64,000 nucleotides of DNA from Methylobacillus arboreus (GCF_020532725.1 NZ_JAJAVC010000006.1:310001-374000); one strand, 5' to 3'; shown: positions 1 to 9,043, counted from the stretch's first letter. Numbers and translations: made by a program. Notes: generated from the sequence alone by a model not told the origin.

Positions 1-443
1 ATGATGAATGCACATTCCAGCACATTGCCACCGAGCTTTTCTATCAACACGGCTGCCGCTTCTGCAGTGCCTCCCGTGGCAATCAGATCATCAAGCAACA
101 GGATATTTTCATTGGGGCTGATCGCATCACTATGGATCTCCACCCGGTCAGTGCCATACTCCAACGCATAGTCATGCCCCAGTACATCACCCGGCAACTT
201 GCCTTTCTTGCGCACCGGCACAAAACCGACATTCAGCTTATAAGCGACAGCCGCACCGACAATAAAGCCACGCGATTCTATGCCCACCACTTTATCAACT
301 TTGGCACCCACATAGCGTTCAACCAGGGCATCCACTACCTGCCGCAAGCCATCGGCATCCTTGAGCAGCGTGGTGATGTCGCGGAACTGGACACCGAGCT
401 TGGGATAATCGGGGATGGTGCGAATGAGGGATTTGATGGTCAT
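1..443 (-). CDS. apt: Adenine phosphoribosyltransferase, C-terminus cut by window edge
   Basis: The reading frame starts at an ATG at 443 and runs open to the first base of the window, giving about 147 residues of a family that is usually about 170 to 180 long, so the C-terminus lies outside. The product makes AMP from adenine and PRPP in the cytoplasm (purine salvage). The typical N-terminal region with IPDYPKLGVQFRDIT is at residues 10-24, and the PRPP-binding loop LLLDDLIATGGTAEAA is at about 115-130. The gene lies 14 bases after the toxin gene on the same strand, so read-through from the toxin-antitoxin pair is possible, although the two have no functional link. Identity is secure. Confidence 0.95.
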   Translation of the reverse strand, partial: MTIKSLIRTIPDYPKLGVQFRDITTLLKDADGLRQVVDALVERYVGAKVDKVVGIESRGFIVGAAVAYKLNVGFVPVRKKGKLPGDVLGHDYALEYGTDRVEIHSDAISPNENILLLDDLIATGGTAEAAAVLIEKLGGNVLECAFI

Positions 444-457
444 TAATCTCGTCCAGA

Positions 458-763
458 TTACTTCTCGAACCTTGCTTTCAAGGTTTGCCAATATTCCGGC
501 TTGCTATGTAAATGCCCGATCGCAACAACCAAAATTACATCGTCGATTTTTGTATAGATGACACCATAAGGAAAACGCCTTAACTGGCAACGTCTTGTTT
601 TATCAGATACAGGATGCCAAGCATCAGGATATTGGCAAACCCGATTCAAACTTGCCAATACTTCCACCAAAAACCCTTGCCCCAAACCGGGCGCTTGGGC
701 GTTGTAATAAGCTATAGCCTCATCCAATTCATACTGAGCAGGCTGTAAAAATCTGATCTGCAT
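458..763 (-). CDS. ParE/RelE-type toxin of a toxin-antitoxin pair
   Basis: This 101-residue basic protein has the layout of the ParE/RelE superfamily: an N-terminal beta strand followed by a helix pair (FLQPAQYELDEAIAYYNAQA, residues 5-24), a middle RRCQLRRFPYGVIY segment at about 58-71, and a C-terminal strand ending in AIGHLHSKPEYW. Members of this family inhibit gyrase (ParE) or cleave mRNA (RelE); which one applies here cannot be told from sequence alone. Its ATG directly abuts the TAA stop of the antitoxin gene, which is the tight coupling expected of an addiction module with the antitoxin first. Confidence 0.85.
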   Translation of the reverse strand: MQIRFLQPAQYELDEAIAYYNAQAPGLGQGFLVEVLASLNRVCQYPDAWHPVSDKTRRCQLRRFPYGVIYTKIDDVILVVAIGHLHSKPEYWQTLKARFEK

Positions 764-979
764 TTAACGGTATTTGGCTAATACCTGGTTCAAATCCAAC
801 GCCAGCAATTCACCGTTTCGATATGCAGACAAACGACTTTCTGCTTCTGATGCCCACAAGGCATCAATTTCAGCATCTGGCTTATCTACAGTAGCCAGCA
901 AAGCATCAATCAACTCGATTTTTTCATTGACGGAAAGCTGGGCCGCTTGCTCAACAATAGCTTGAGTCGCTTTGTTCAT
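764..979 (-). CDS. Addiction-module antitoxin (small acidic protein)
   Basis: This 71-residue protein matches the pattern of the putative addiction module component family: an amphipathic N-terminal helix (residues 5-29), the acidic stretch VDKPDAEIDALWASEAESRLSAY shortened here around residues 31-53, and a C-terminal toxin-binding tail. It would neutralise the adjacent ParE-type toxin by binding it. The start is supported by an AAAGGAG Shine-Dalgarno sequence about 8 bases upstream of the ATG at 979. The 175 bases between this start and the end of aspS hold its promoter region; no clear core promoter or terminator was recognised there. Confidence 0.8.
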   Translation of the reverse strand: MNKATQAIVEQAAQLSVNEKIELIDALLATVDKPDAEIDALWASEAESRLSAYRNGELLALDLNQVLAKYR

Positions 980-1154
980 ACAGAGTGCTCCTTTACTTTA
1001 TTGCCGCATGGGTAACTCACCCTAAAAAACTCTGTGGAAGGACGGCCAACCAGCAAACCGGCAATACTAATGTCTTCGGCCAGTAAACCCCTTCACCATT
1101 ACCAAGTCATTCAAAATGCTCACGCATATCGCCAAAACCGTTGGCATCGTTCGT

Positions 1155-2942
1155 TCAGCCAGCCGTGATATTTTGCTGCCTGACGCGAATATGCAGTTCG
1201 CGCAACTGCTTCTCGTCCACATCATTAGGCGCCTTAGTCATCAGACACTGCGCGCGTTGTGTTTTCGGGAAGGCAATTACGTCGCGGATCGATTCTGCAC
1301 CCGCCATCAGGGTCACCAGGCGGTCGAGACCGAAAGCCAGGCCGCCGTGCGGTGGCGCGCCGTATTGCAATGCGTCAAGCAGGAAGCCGAATTTCTCCTG
1401 CGCTTCTTCCTTGCTGATCTTGAGCGCGTCGAATACCTTGGACTGCACCTCCTGCTTGTGGATACGCACGGAACCGCCGCCGACTTCCCAGCCGTTCAAC
1501 ACCATGTCGTAGGCTTTGGATAATGCCGCGCCTGGGTTGGCGCCGAGCAGGTCTTCGTGACCATCCTTAGGGCTGGTGAACGGGTGGTGCAAGGCGACCC
1601 AGCGGTCATTTTCCTCGTCATGCTCGAACATGGGGAAATCGACCACCCACAATGGCGCCCAGGCCCGGCCATCAACATGGCCCTTCTCATGGCCGACCTT
1701 GGCACGTAATGCGCCCAGCGCCTCGTTCACTACCTTGGCCTTGTCGGCACCGAAGAACACGATGTCGCCGTTTTGCGCGCCAGTGCGCTCAATAACCGCG
1801 TTCAGTGCGGCCTCGTGAATGTTCTTGACGATAGGGCTTTGCAGGCCTTCTTCGTTGAGCTTGGTGATGTCGTTGATCTTGATATAAGCCAGGCCCTTGG
1901 CGCCGTATATTTTAGCGAACTCGGTATAGGCATCGATTTCACTACGGGAAATCGATGCGCCGTTAGGCACGCGCAATGCCGCAACACGGCCGCCGGTGGA
2001 GTTTGCTGCACCGGCAAACACCTTGAAGTCGACATCCTTCATGACATCGGTCAGCTCAGTGATTTCCAGCGTCACGCGCATATCGGGCTTGTCGGAGCCG
2101 TAGCGGTTCATCGCCTCGGAGAATGGCATGCGCGGGAACGGGTTTGGCAGGTCGATATCCTGTACCTGCTTGAACATCTTGCGGATCATTTCCTCGACGA
2201 TATTCATGATCTGCTCTTCACTGAGGAAGGAGGTCTCGATATCCACCTGGGTGAATTCGGGCTGGCGATCTGCGCGCAGGTCTTCGTCGCGGAAACACTT
2301 GGTGACCTGGAAGTAGCGGTCGAAGCCAGACACCATGAGCAATTGCTTGAACAGCTGCGGCGATTGCGGCAAGGCAAAGAACTGGCCATGGTGCACGCGC
2401 GAAGGCACGAGGTAGTCGCGGGCGCCTTCCGGCGTGGAACGAGTCAGCATTGGCGTCTCGACCTCGATGAAGCCTTGGCTGTCGAGTTGGTCACGCAATA
2501 CCTTGGCGACACGGTAGCGCAACATGAGGTTCTTCTGCATCGCAGGGCGGCGCAGGTCGATATATCTATGTTCAAGCCTTACCATCTCGGACAGGTTGTC
2601 GTCGTCCAGCATGAACGGCGGCGTGAGCGATGCGTTGAGAATCTCGATCTCGCTCGCCAGCATTTCCACTTCGCCGGTCGGGATATTGAGGTTGACGGTC
2701 CCCTCAGGACGCGCGCGCACCTTGCACACCACCTTGAGCACGAATTCGTTACGCACGCTCTCGGCCAGCTTGAAAGCCTCCGGCGTATCCGGATCAATAA
2801 CAATTTGCGCCATGCCTTCGCGGTCGCGCAAATCGATGAAAATCACGCCGCCATGGTCGCGGCGGCGGTGTGCCCAGCCACAGAGGGTGACGGTCTGGCC
2901 AATGTGTTCACGGTTCAGGTGACCGCAGTAATGAGTACGCAT
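1155..2942 (-). CDS. aspS: Aspartate--tRNA ligase
   Basis: This 595-residue protein is a bacterial-type class II aspartyl-tRNA synthetase, charging tRNA-Asp in the cytoplasm. An OB-fold anticodon-binding domain occupies about residues 1-105, starting [10 protein letters not shown]. The catalytic core follows with motif 2 ([18 protein letters not shown], about 215-235), the bacterial GAD insertion in the middle third, and motif 3 ([13 protein letters not shown], about 530-545). Length is normal. The MRTHYCG start is common in non-discriminating enzymes, which also charge tRNA-Asn when GatCAB is present, but that cannot be decided from this window. It is the last gene of an fmdB-DUF502-aspS cluster on the minus strand with a 33-base gap. 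Confidence 0.97.
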   Translation of the reverse strand: MRTHYCGHLNREHIGQTVTLCGWAHRRRDHGGVIFIDLRDREGMAQIVIDPDTPEAFKLAESVRNEFVLKVVCKVRARPEGTVNLNIPTGEVEMLASEIEILNASLTPPFMLDDDNLSEMVRLEHRYIDLRRPAMQKNLMLRYRVAKVLRDQLDSQGFIEVETPMLTRSTPEGARDYLVPSRVHHGQFFALPQSPQLFKQLLMVSGFDRYFQVTKCFRDEDLRADRQPEFTQVDIETSFLSEEQIMNIVEEMIRKMFKQVQDIDLPNPFPRMPFSEAMNRYGSDKPDMRVTLEITELTDVMKDVDFKVFAGAANSTGGRVAALRVPNGASISRSEIDAYTEFAKIYGAKGLAYIKINDITKLNEEGLQSPIVKNIHEAALNAVIERTGAQNGDIVFFGADKAKVVNEALGALRAKVGHEKGHVDGRAWAPLWVVDFPMFEHDEENDRWVALHHPFTSPKDGHEDLLGANPGAALSKAYDMVLNGWEVGGGSVRIHKQEVQSKVFDALKISKEEAQEKFGFLLDALQYGAPPHGGLAFGLDRLVTLMAGAESIRDVIAFPKTQRAQCLMTKAPNDVDEKQLRELHIRVRQQNITAG

Positions 2943-2975
2943 AACAGTTTTCTTATATTGAAATCAGGTTAAAAA

Positions 2976-3587
2976 TCAGGGTTTCGGTTTATTCGGTTTG
3001 CTGCTGGGCGCAACCACGCCCATGGAGATAATATATTTCAGCGCTTCGTCCACGCTCATGTCGAGCTCCACCACATCCGCCCTGGGCATCATGAGGAAGA
3101 AGCCGGAAGTCGGGTTGGGCGTAGTCGGCACGTAAACACTCACATACTCCCCTTCGAGGTAATTCGCCACATCGCCGCCAGGCTGGCCGGTCATAAAACC
3201 GATCGTCCAGCTGCCCTGGCGCGGATACTGCACCAGCAATGCCTTGCGAAAAGCCTGGCCGGAATCGGAAAACAGGGTGTCGGAAACCTGCTTGACGCTG
3301 TAATAAATCGACTTGACCACAGGCACGCGGGCAAGCAAGGCTTCCCAGAACTGGATGATGCGCCGGCCAAAGAAATTGGTGGCAATCACGCCAGTGCCCA
3401 ATACGATCAGCAATGTCAGGATGGCGCCTATGCCGGGTATGGCCCGGCCAAACTGCGCCTCGGGACGCCAGGATTCCGGCAGCAGCAGCAGGCTCTGGTC
3501 CATCAACCCAATCAGAGTGCTGAGTACCCAGATCGTGATACACAGCGGCACCAACACCAGCAGGCCGGTTATAAAGTAACTTTTCAT
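2976..3587 (-). CDS. DUF502 family membrane protein
   Basis: The product of about 203 residues belongs to the DUF502 family, whose molecular function is unknown. Two N-terminal membrane segments are visible (FITGLLVLVPLCITIWVLS, and one around GIGAILTLLIVLGTGVIATN), followed by the conserved RIPVVKSIYYSVKQ-like segment (here ARVPVVKSIYYSVKQ) and a soluble C-terminal part with VPTTPNPTSGF. I chose the ATG at 3587 because AGGG stands 6 bases upstream; an in-frame extension to 3632 would start at a TTG and run into fmdB. The gene lies between fmdB and aspS, an arrangement seen in many betaproteobacteria. Confidence 0.88.
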   Translation of the reverse strand: MKSYFITGLLVLVPLCITIWVLSTLIGLMDQSLLLLPESWRPEAQFGRAIPGIGAILTLLIVLGTGVIATNFFGRRIIQFWEALLARVPVVKSIYYSVKQVSDTLFSDSGQAFRKALLVQYPRQGSWTIGFMTGQPGGDVANYLEGEYVSVYVPTTPNPTSGFFLMMPRADVVELDMSVDEALKYIISMGVVAPSSKPNKPKP

Positions 3588-3622
3588 GGCAACCCTAATG
3601 TGAAATTGCAAACCGGGTTGCG

Positions 3623-3871
3623 CTAGTGGCAAGCACAGTCGGCGCCACAGGCAGCAGGCGCAGCTTCTTCAGTTTTCTTGGCCGGGCTGCTGCCCTTGAA
3701 GTCAGTAGCGTACCAGCCGGTACCGCTCAACTGGAAGCTGGGCGCAGACACCTGCTTTTCAAAGGTTGCACTGGCGCATTGCGGACACACGGTAGTGCCC
3801 GCTTCGCTGACCTTGCGCATCAGTTCCGCCTTGTGGTCACAACTAGTACATTGGTAATCGTATATAGGCAT
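3623..3871 (-). CDS. FmdB-type zinc ribbon protein
   Basis: This 82-residue protein starts with MPIYDYQCTSCDH and contains two CxxC knuckles (residues 8-11 and about 33-36), the zinc ribbon of the FmdB/CxxC_CXXC_SSSS family. A glycine-serine rich middle with TGWYATDFK and a C-terminal CGADCACH tail complete the usual form. Such proteins are thought to be small regulatory or metal-binding proteins, but the true role is not known. It is the first gene of the fmdB-DUF502-aspS cluster, with GGGGA upstream of the ATG. Confidence 0.9.
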   Translation of the reverse strand: MPIYDYQCTSCDHKAELMRKVSEAGTTVCPQCASATFEKQVSAPSFQLSGTGWYATDFKGSSPAKKTEEAAPAACGADCACH

Positions 3872-3921
3872 CGCAACAATCCCCGTAAAAATGAAATTAT
3901 ACCCGAATGCGAGTTGGCTTA

Positions 3922-4066
3922 TAGCCTGTTCATGACCTTTTCATAGGGCACGCATGGTTTCAAAACCCATCCGGTCAAGGCGCAGGCCGCAGGTTTACTC
4001 ATTGCTTACGCCTTGCTTCGACTACCAGGGCGAGTCACGTACCAAAAAAAGATCTTAAACAGGCTC
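3922..4066. repeat. Decayed copy of a MITE-like inverted-repeat element
   Basis: This intergenic stretch is a shortened, inverted relative of the element at 48821-49089. Reading plus strand here against the minus strand there, about 70 bases match closely, from the end repeat AGCCTGTTC..CTTTTCATAGGGCACG to CGGTCAAGGCGCAGGCCGCAGGT. The copy then lacks the middle and resumes with CGCCTTGCTTCGACT, ending in a worn terminal repeat (CTTAAACAGGCTCT). No target duplication is obvious. It therefore appears to be an old copy with an internal deletion of roughly 120 bases. No protein is encoded. Confidence 0.75.
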
Positions 4067-4195
4067 TGTATGGGGCCAGCCACATCGCTTTTAAAGCATA
4101 CAGATCCAATCGATTGAATTTTCAGTAAAAACCAGTTCCTTACAACATTCCCAACAAAACCGATATCACAGCGAAATTCCCAAAGTCGCAATTCC

Positions 4196-4221
4196 GCAAC
4201 ATTGTTGCGCAACCATGTTGC
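4196..4221. promoter_or_regulatory. 26-bp near-perfect palindrome, likely operator
   Basis: The site is two adjoining copies of GCAAC-N3-GTTGC (4196-4208 and 4209-4221). Read as one unit, it is a 26-base inverted repeat with a single mismatched pair. It covers the -35 region of the promoter that precedes the TonB receptor gene, a placement suited to a repressor. It does not resemble a Fur box. The regulator is unknown and not obviously encoded in the window. Confidence 0.7.
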
Positions 4222-4234
4222 ACCTGCTTATAAT
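4205..4234 (+). promoter_or_regulatory. Sigma-70 promoter for the TonB receptor/ABC operon
   Basis: A perfect TATAAT lies at 4229-4234. The best -35 candidate is TTGCGC at 4205-4210, 18 bases upstream and inside the palindrome. Transcription would start near 4241, giving a leader of about 53 bases before the ATG at 4294. No good Shine-Dalgarno sequence is seen before that ATG. Confidence 0.6.
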
Positions 4235-4293
4235 GGCACCAATCCTGCTTTTTCACAGATGGCAACTTCAACAACTCATCCATCGCCATCCCT

Positions 4294-6462
4294 ATGACGC
4301 ATAAAACCCATGTTCGACGCTTGTTACCTGCCCTACTGGCTATCGCTTGCACCAGTCACGCGGAGACTACTGAAAACCCGGACCAACTGGAAGAAATCAC
4401 AGTCAAGGCAACCACCACCAGGAACAAGGCCAGCGATTATTACCAAAAGGATGCTGGCGGCGCTACCCGCACCGACACCCCGCTACAGGAAACTTCGCAG
4501 TCAGTGAAAATCATCTCGCGCCAGGTGCTGGATGATATACATGCAACCAGGCTGGATGATACTTTTGACCTGGTCAGTGGTGTAAGCAGGCAGAACAACT
4601 ATGGTGGACTATGGGATAACTTTGCCATCCGTGGCTTCGCCGGCCATGACAACACAGGCCCAGCCATGCTGCGCAACGGCTTTTCCGGAAACCGCGGCGT
4701 CAATCCGCCTCGCGACACTGCCAATACCGAGCGTGTCGAGTTCCTCAAAGGGCCAGCCGCCGCGCTTTATGGCAACAGCGAACCTGGTGGCACACTCAAT
4801 GTCGTCACAAAAAAACCGCAATTCAAATCCAGCAATGTAGCAGAGGTTTATGCAGGCAGTTACGACACTTATCTCACGTCCATAGACTCCACCGGCGCAC
4901 TTTCCGAGAATCTTGCTTACCGCATGATTGTAGCGGCTGAGGACAAGGGGAGTTTCCGCGATTATGTGGATAGTGAACGCCTGCTGATTGCCCCATCCTT
5001 CACTTGGCTGCTAGGGCCATCGACCACGCTCAACTACGAGCTAGAATACCTCAAGCACCGCACCCCGATTGATCGCGGCATTGCCTTGCGCGACAGCAAT
5101 GGCAACCGGTTGCCCCACATCAAACTCAGCCGTTTTCTGGGTGAACCCAATGCTGGCGATGTCACCATGGAAGCCTACACTCACCAGCTATCACTTGAGC
5201 ATGAGTTTTCCGAACGTTGGCGTGGCCGTATTGGCATTGCATATAAGGACAACAAGACAGAAGGCAATACAGTCGAGCAGCTGACTGGCATTAACAGGGT
5301 TACTCCTGGCGGCACCGTCAGCCGTCGGCAGCGTGGGCGTGACTTTGACTCTGATGACTTGTCATTGCAGGCAGAGCTCAACGGCAAGTTTGAGACGGGC
5401 AGTATCAATCACGATTTCCTGGTCGGCATCGAGGCATATCGCTTCAATAATCACCAAATCCAGCTGACCAGTGCCGCGGTAGCCCCCATCAATCTCTATG
5501 CGCCGGTATATGGGCAGCAAGCGTTGCCTCATCTCACCACGCTTTCGGACTTCAAGGAAAAACAGACCGATATTGCGCTGTTTGTACAAGACCAGCTCAG
5601 CCTGACAGAAAAATGGAAGCTAATGGGTGGCTTGCGTTTCGAGTCGTACCGGCAAGAACTGCATACGAGGCACAACAGCCCAGGAACCGAGGCCAAACAG
5701 GATCATTTTGTTGTCTCCCCGCGCGCTGGAATTACTTATGTCGCCAGCCCTCAAGTCTCGCTTTATGGGTCGTTTAGCCGCTCATTCCGCCCCAATTCAG
5801 GTGCTGCTGGCGGCAGTCAATATGGCCTTGATGCCACAGGCAAGGGCTTTAACCCAGAACGTAGCCGCGCATTTGAATTAGGCCTGAAGTATCAATCGTT
5901 AAATCAACGCCTGGGCGGCAATATCGCGTTGTTTGATATTACCAAACATAACGTGCTGACAGCTGACCCTGCTGACCCCGGATTCAGTATTGCGGCGGGT
6001 GAAGTACGCAGCCGCGGCCTTGAGTTGGACTTAAGCGGGCAGCTTACCGAGTGCCTGCGGCTGATTGCAAGTTATGCTTATGTCGATGCGTACCTGGGTA
6101 AGGATTTACAGGCGGCATCCTCTATCGTTGAGGCCGGTTCACGCCTGATGAATATTCCCAAGCATTCCGCCAATACCTTGCTCATGCATGAGCAGCCACT
6201 TACCAATGGTGGTAAGCTCGGCCTTGGCGGCGGGTTCAGCTATGTTGGAAAACGCACAGATGGGCCCGAAGCCCTGTTTGATCTCCCATCTTACGTCACG
6301 GTTCGCCTAATGACGTATTGGCAGATTGATGAAAAACTGCGACTCTCGTTTGACGTCACGAACCTGTTTGACCGCGAATATTACACCAGCTCCTATACCA
6401 ACACATGGGCTATGCCAGGTACGCCTCGCATGATGACCCTTGGACTGCAAGCCAAGTTCTAG
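4294..6462 (+). CDS. TonB-dependent siderophore-type receptor
   Basis: This 722-residue protein is an outer-membrane TonB-dependent receptor of the siderophore class. A signal peptide ends near SHA-ETT (residues 22-25), a TonB box EEITVKAT follows at about 33-40, and the plug has the class signature QETSQSVKIISRQVLDD with FAIRGF. The barrel ends in the normal aromatic residue (GLQAKF). No N-terminal FecA-like signalling domain is present, so transcriptional control by a sigma/anti-sigma pair is unlikely. It heads an operon with an Opp/Nik-type importer, which suggests uptake of a metal-chelate or small peptide-like metallophore; the substrate is not known. Its promoter carries a long palindrome but no Fur box, which argues against a plain ferric siderophore. 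Confidence 0.93.
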   Translation: MTHKTHVRRLLPALLAIACTSHAETTENPDQLEEITVKATTTRNKASDYYQKDAGGATRTDTPLQETSQSVKIISRQVLDDIHATRLDDTFDLVSGVSRQNNYGGLWDNFAIRGFAGHDNTGPAMLRNGFSGNRGVNPPRDTANTERVEFLKGPAAALYGNSEPGGTLNVVTKKPQFKSSNVAEVYAGSYDTYLTSIDSTGALSENLAYRMIVAAEDKGSFRDYVDSERLLIAPSFTWLLGPSTTLNYELEYLKHRTPIDRGIALRDSNGNRLPHIKLSRFLGEPNAGDVTMEAYTHQLSLEHEFSERWRGRIGIAYKDNKTEGNTVEQLTGINRVTPGGTVSRRQRGRDFDSDDLSLQAELNGKFETGSINHDFLVGIEAYRFNNHQIQLTSAAVAPINLYAPVYGQQALPHLTTLSDFKEKQTDIALFVQDQLSLTEKWKLMGGLRFESYRQELHTRHNSPGTEAKQDHFVVSPRAGITYVASPQVSLYGSFSRSFRPNSGAAGGSQYGLDATGKGFNPERSRAFELGLKYQSLNQRLGGNIALFDITKHNVLTADPADPGFSIAAGEVRSRGLELDLSGQLTECLRLIASYAYVDAYLGKDLQAASSIVEAGSRLMNIPKHSANTLLMHEQPLTNGGKLGLGGGFSYVGKRTDGPEALFDLPSYVTVRLMTYWQIDEKLRLSFDVTNLFDREYYTSSYTNTWAMPGTPRMMTLGLQAKF

Positions 6463-6499
6463 AATGCTACAAACCAAGTTTTAAATAAAAAGCAGCAAT

Positions 6500-8068
6500 A
6501 TGTTTTTATGTCCAATACACAGGCAACCGTTGTCTATTGCAGTTGCCATGCTGAGCTTGGCCCTTCTGATAGCAATGCCTTTGATGGCAGCCACTGACTC
6601 AACCAAAACCAGCCTGAGCATTGTCGGCCCATGGGAAGTCAGCACGCTCGAACCATCACGCGCGGGCTATCTGTTCCTGCGCATGCAAGTCGCGGAAGCG
6701 CTTATCAGCACCGACCTTGAAGGCAAACCGTCGCCCGGGCTTGCTGAACGCTGGCAAGTATCGGCTGACGGGCTGGACTGGCGTTTTTTCCTGCGGCCAC
6801 AGGCGCGTTTCCACGATGGCAGCCCGGTCACGGCAGCAAGCGTGGTCATGAACCTGCAACGCGCGCTCAGCCAGCCTGGCGTGCTCTCGATGGCGCCAGT
6901 GACCGGCATTATTGCCGCAGCACCTGGCGAAGTCAGCATCACGCTTTCCAAACCTTACGCCATGCTGCCCATGCTGCTTGCGCATAGCAGCGCGATTATC
7001 CTTGCCCCTGCCGCTTATAACGATAAGGGCCATGTGCGCAAGATGCTGGGCAGCGGCCCTTACCAGCTTGTCCGGCAAACTTTGCCACAGCAGCTTGAAC
7101 TTGCGCTCTCGCCTCACTGGCAAGGCAAGCAGCCTGCCATCAAGCAAATCCATTACCTCTCGGCCAGCCGCCCGGAAACGCGCGCCTTGATTGCAGAATC
7201 GCACCAGGCCGACCTGGTGTTCGGCTTTGACCCGGCCAGCATGCAGCGCCTGCGCAACAACCCGAAAGTCGTGGTCAAGGAAGCCGACCTGGCACGCACG
7301 ATTACGCTCAAGCTCAACAGCGGCCACCGCTTTCTCAACAACGCAGAAACGCGTCAAGCGCTTAGCCTTGCCATCAACCGCGCAGGCATTGCCAAGGGTA
7401 TCTTGCGCACCCCCGAACTGGCGGCTGACCAGCTCTTGCCGCCAGGCATCGCGCAATGGCACCAGACCGGCGCTGGATTCCCTAAACTGCATACCGACCT
7501 GGAACGCGCCAAAGCCCTCCTGTCCGCGCAAGGATGGCAGCCTGGGCCAGACGGCATCCTGCAAAGAAATGGCGAACGTTTCGCGCTGAAACTCAATGCA
7601 TTTCCTGACCGGCCCGAACTGCCTATCATCGCCACCGCCTTGCAGGAACAGTTCCGCAAACTGGGCATCGAGATCAAGGTGATTATCACGAATTCCAGCG
7701 AAATCCCGCTCGGGCATCGCACCGGCACGCTGGAAATGGGACTGGTCCCGCGCAATTTTGCCTTGGTGCCGGACCCATTTGTCGCGCTCAACCAGGATTT
7801 CAAGACTGGCGGCGGCGACTGGGGCGCCATGCAATGGCAGAACAGCCAGGTCCCCGCGCTGCTCGAGAAAATCGCCAGCGATACCGACCCGGATGCCCAG
7901 GCACGCTATCGCCACGACATTATACTGACATTGCAGCAGGAACTCCCGGTCATCCCCATCAGCTGGTACCGCCTGCCTGTCGCAGTGCATCCGCAATTGA
8001 AAGGGGTCAAGGTCGACCCCCTGGAGCAATCCTATTACATCAGCGATATGTACTGGTCATCCAAATAA
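6500..8068 (+). CDS. ABC transporter substrate-binding protein, SBP family 5 (Opp/Dpp/Nik type)
   Basis: This 522-residue periplasmic protein has a signal peptide (cleavage near LMAATDS, about residue 30) and the family 5 solute-binding features: EPSRAGYLF..VAEALISTDLEGKPSPGLAERW at about 50-90, a DGSPVTAASVVMNLQRA segment, GSGPYQL, and the LSLAINRAGI helix. Such proteins bind oligopeptides, nickel or nickel-chelates, and the sequence alone does not decide. The gene begins 37 bases after the receptor gene and is followed by both permeases and a fused ATPase, so it is the periplasmic step of the same uptake route. Confidence 0.93.
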   Translation: MFLCPIHRQPLSIAVAMLSLALLIAMPLMAATDSTKTSLSIVGPWEVSTLEPSRAGYLFLRMQVAEALISTDLEGKPSPGLAERWQVSADGLDWRFFLRPQARFHDGSPVTAASVVMNLQRALSQPGVLSMAPVTGIIAAAPGEVSITLSKPYAMLPMLLAHSSAIILAPAAYNDKGHVRKMLGSGPYQLVRQTLPQQLELALSPHWQGKQPAIKQIHYLSASRPETRALIAESHQADLVFGFDPASMQRLRNNPKVVVKEADLARTITLKLNSGHRFLNNAETRQALSLAINRAGIAKGILRTPELAADQLLPPGIAQWHQTGAGFPKLHTDLERAKALLSAQGWQPGPDGILQRNGERFALKLNAFPDRPELPIIATALQEQFRKLGIEIKVIITNSSEIPLGHRTGTLEMGLVPRNFALVPDPFVALNQDFKTGGGDWGAMQWQNSQVPALLEKIASDTDPDAQARYRHDIILTLQQELPVIPISWYRLPVAVHPQLKGVKVDPLEQSYYISDMYWSSK

Positions 8069-8071
8069 GCC

Positions 8072-9043
8072 ATGATTAAAGTCCTCAGCCATTTATTACT
8101 CCGCCGCTGCCTGCAAGCCGTTCTCGTCGCGCTGTTAGTCAGCACCGTGTCGTTCTTCCTCATGCACAGCCTGTCGGGCGACCTGGCCTTCCGCATTGCA
8201 GCGGGCCGATACGGTTATGACATGGTCACCGCCGCCGCAGCCGAGGCTGTACGGGTCGAACTGGGACTGGATCGTCCATTATTGCAGGGCCTCATCCTCT
8301 GGTGGCAGCAACTGCTGCAATTCGACCTGGGCGATTCCTATCTCAGCAGCGCGCCGGTGATTGAGGAAATCCGCGAGCAATTCGGCCATACCCTGCAGCT
8401 CGCCCTCAGTGCGCTTGTGCTCTCAGTGGTGATTGCATTGCCTATCGGCCTGATTGCAGGACTCAACCCGCATGGCTGGCTGGACCGGGTGTCGCTCACG
8501 CTGTCCATCATCCTGCGCGCGTTTCCGCCATTCCTGCTCGGCATCCTACTGATCCTGCTGCTATCAAGCAAGCTCGGCATCACCAATGCTGCCAATGCCA
8601 GCCATGAACATGGCGGGCTGTTCCTGCCTGCCCTCACGTTGGCATTGAGCCTGGCTGCCGTATCCTCGCGTGTCGCCCGCGATGCCATGGTGGAAGTGCG
8701 CCGATCCGCCTATTTCAACTTCGCGCGCACCAAGGGCCTGAGCGACCTGCTGGCGCTGCTGCGGCACGGTATCCGCAATGCCGCAGTGCCGGTGATCGCC
8801 TATCTCGGCGTGCAACTGGTGTTTCTCATGGAAGGCGTGATCATCATCGAGAGCCTGTTCGCCTGGCCCGGCATCGGCCATGCGCTCGCCCACGCGGTGT
8901 TCGGCCGCGACATCCCCATGATCCAGGGCACCGCCATCGTCATGGGTCTGCTGTTCGTGCTGTGCAATACCCTGGTGGACATCGCCTGCATGCTGGCAGA
9001 CCCGCGCCAACGCTACCTTGCCTCCAGGAGAGCCGACGCATGA
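8072..9043 (+). CDS. ABC transporter permease, DppB/NikB type
   Basis: This 323-residue inner-membrane protein has the DppB/OppB/NikB organisation: an N-terminal membrane helix (LQAVLVALLVSTVSFFLMH), a periplasmic part with ELGLDRPLLQG and FDLGDSYLSSAPVIEEI, and a five-helix transport core with the EAA-like loop FARTKGLSDLLALLRHGIRNA (about residues 217-237). It starts 3 bases after the binding-protein stop and ends by overlapping the next permease start in an ATGA, showing translational coupling. Confidence 0.94.
   Translation: MIKVLSHLLLRRCLQAVLVALLVSTVSFFLMHSLSGDLAFRIAAGRYGYDMVTAAAAEAVRVELGLDRPLLQGLILWWQQLLQFDLGDSYLSSAPVIEEIREQFGHTLQLALSALVLSVVIALPIGLIAGLNPHGWLDRVSLTLSIILRAFPPFLLGILLILLLSSKLGITNAANASHEHGGLFLPALTLALSLAAVSSRVARDAMVEVRRSAYFNFARTKGLSDLLALLRHGIRNAAVPVIAYLGVQLVFLMEGVIIIESLFAWPGIGHALAHAVFGRDIPMIQGTAIVMGLLFVLCNTLVDIACMLADPRQRYLASRRADA

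Noticed and set aside
980-1154. Possible peptide remnant between aspS and the antitoxin gene
   Set aside because: One minus-strand frame gives a protein-like phrase, but there is no start with a ribosome-binding site and no family was recognised.
1773-2972. 399-codon open frame on the plus strand opposite aspS
   Set aside because: It is the antisense shadow of a clear aspartyl-tRNA synthetase gene and has no domain or ribosome-binding site.
4006-4352. Minus-strand frames of about 70 codons upstream of the receptor gene
   Set aside because: They overlap the promoter, the palindrome and the receptor start; no ribosome-binding site or recognisable product.
6656-8029. 457-codon open frame on the minus strand
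   Set aside because: Shadow of the substrate-binding protein gene; the plus-strand product is a full family 5 binding protein in an operon.
8850-8865. GAGCCTGTTC word inside the DppB gene, like the MITE end
   Set aside because: Only ten bases match, the rest is ordinary coding sequence and no partner repeat is near.
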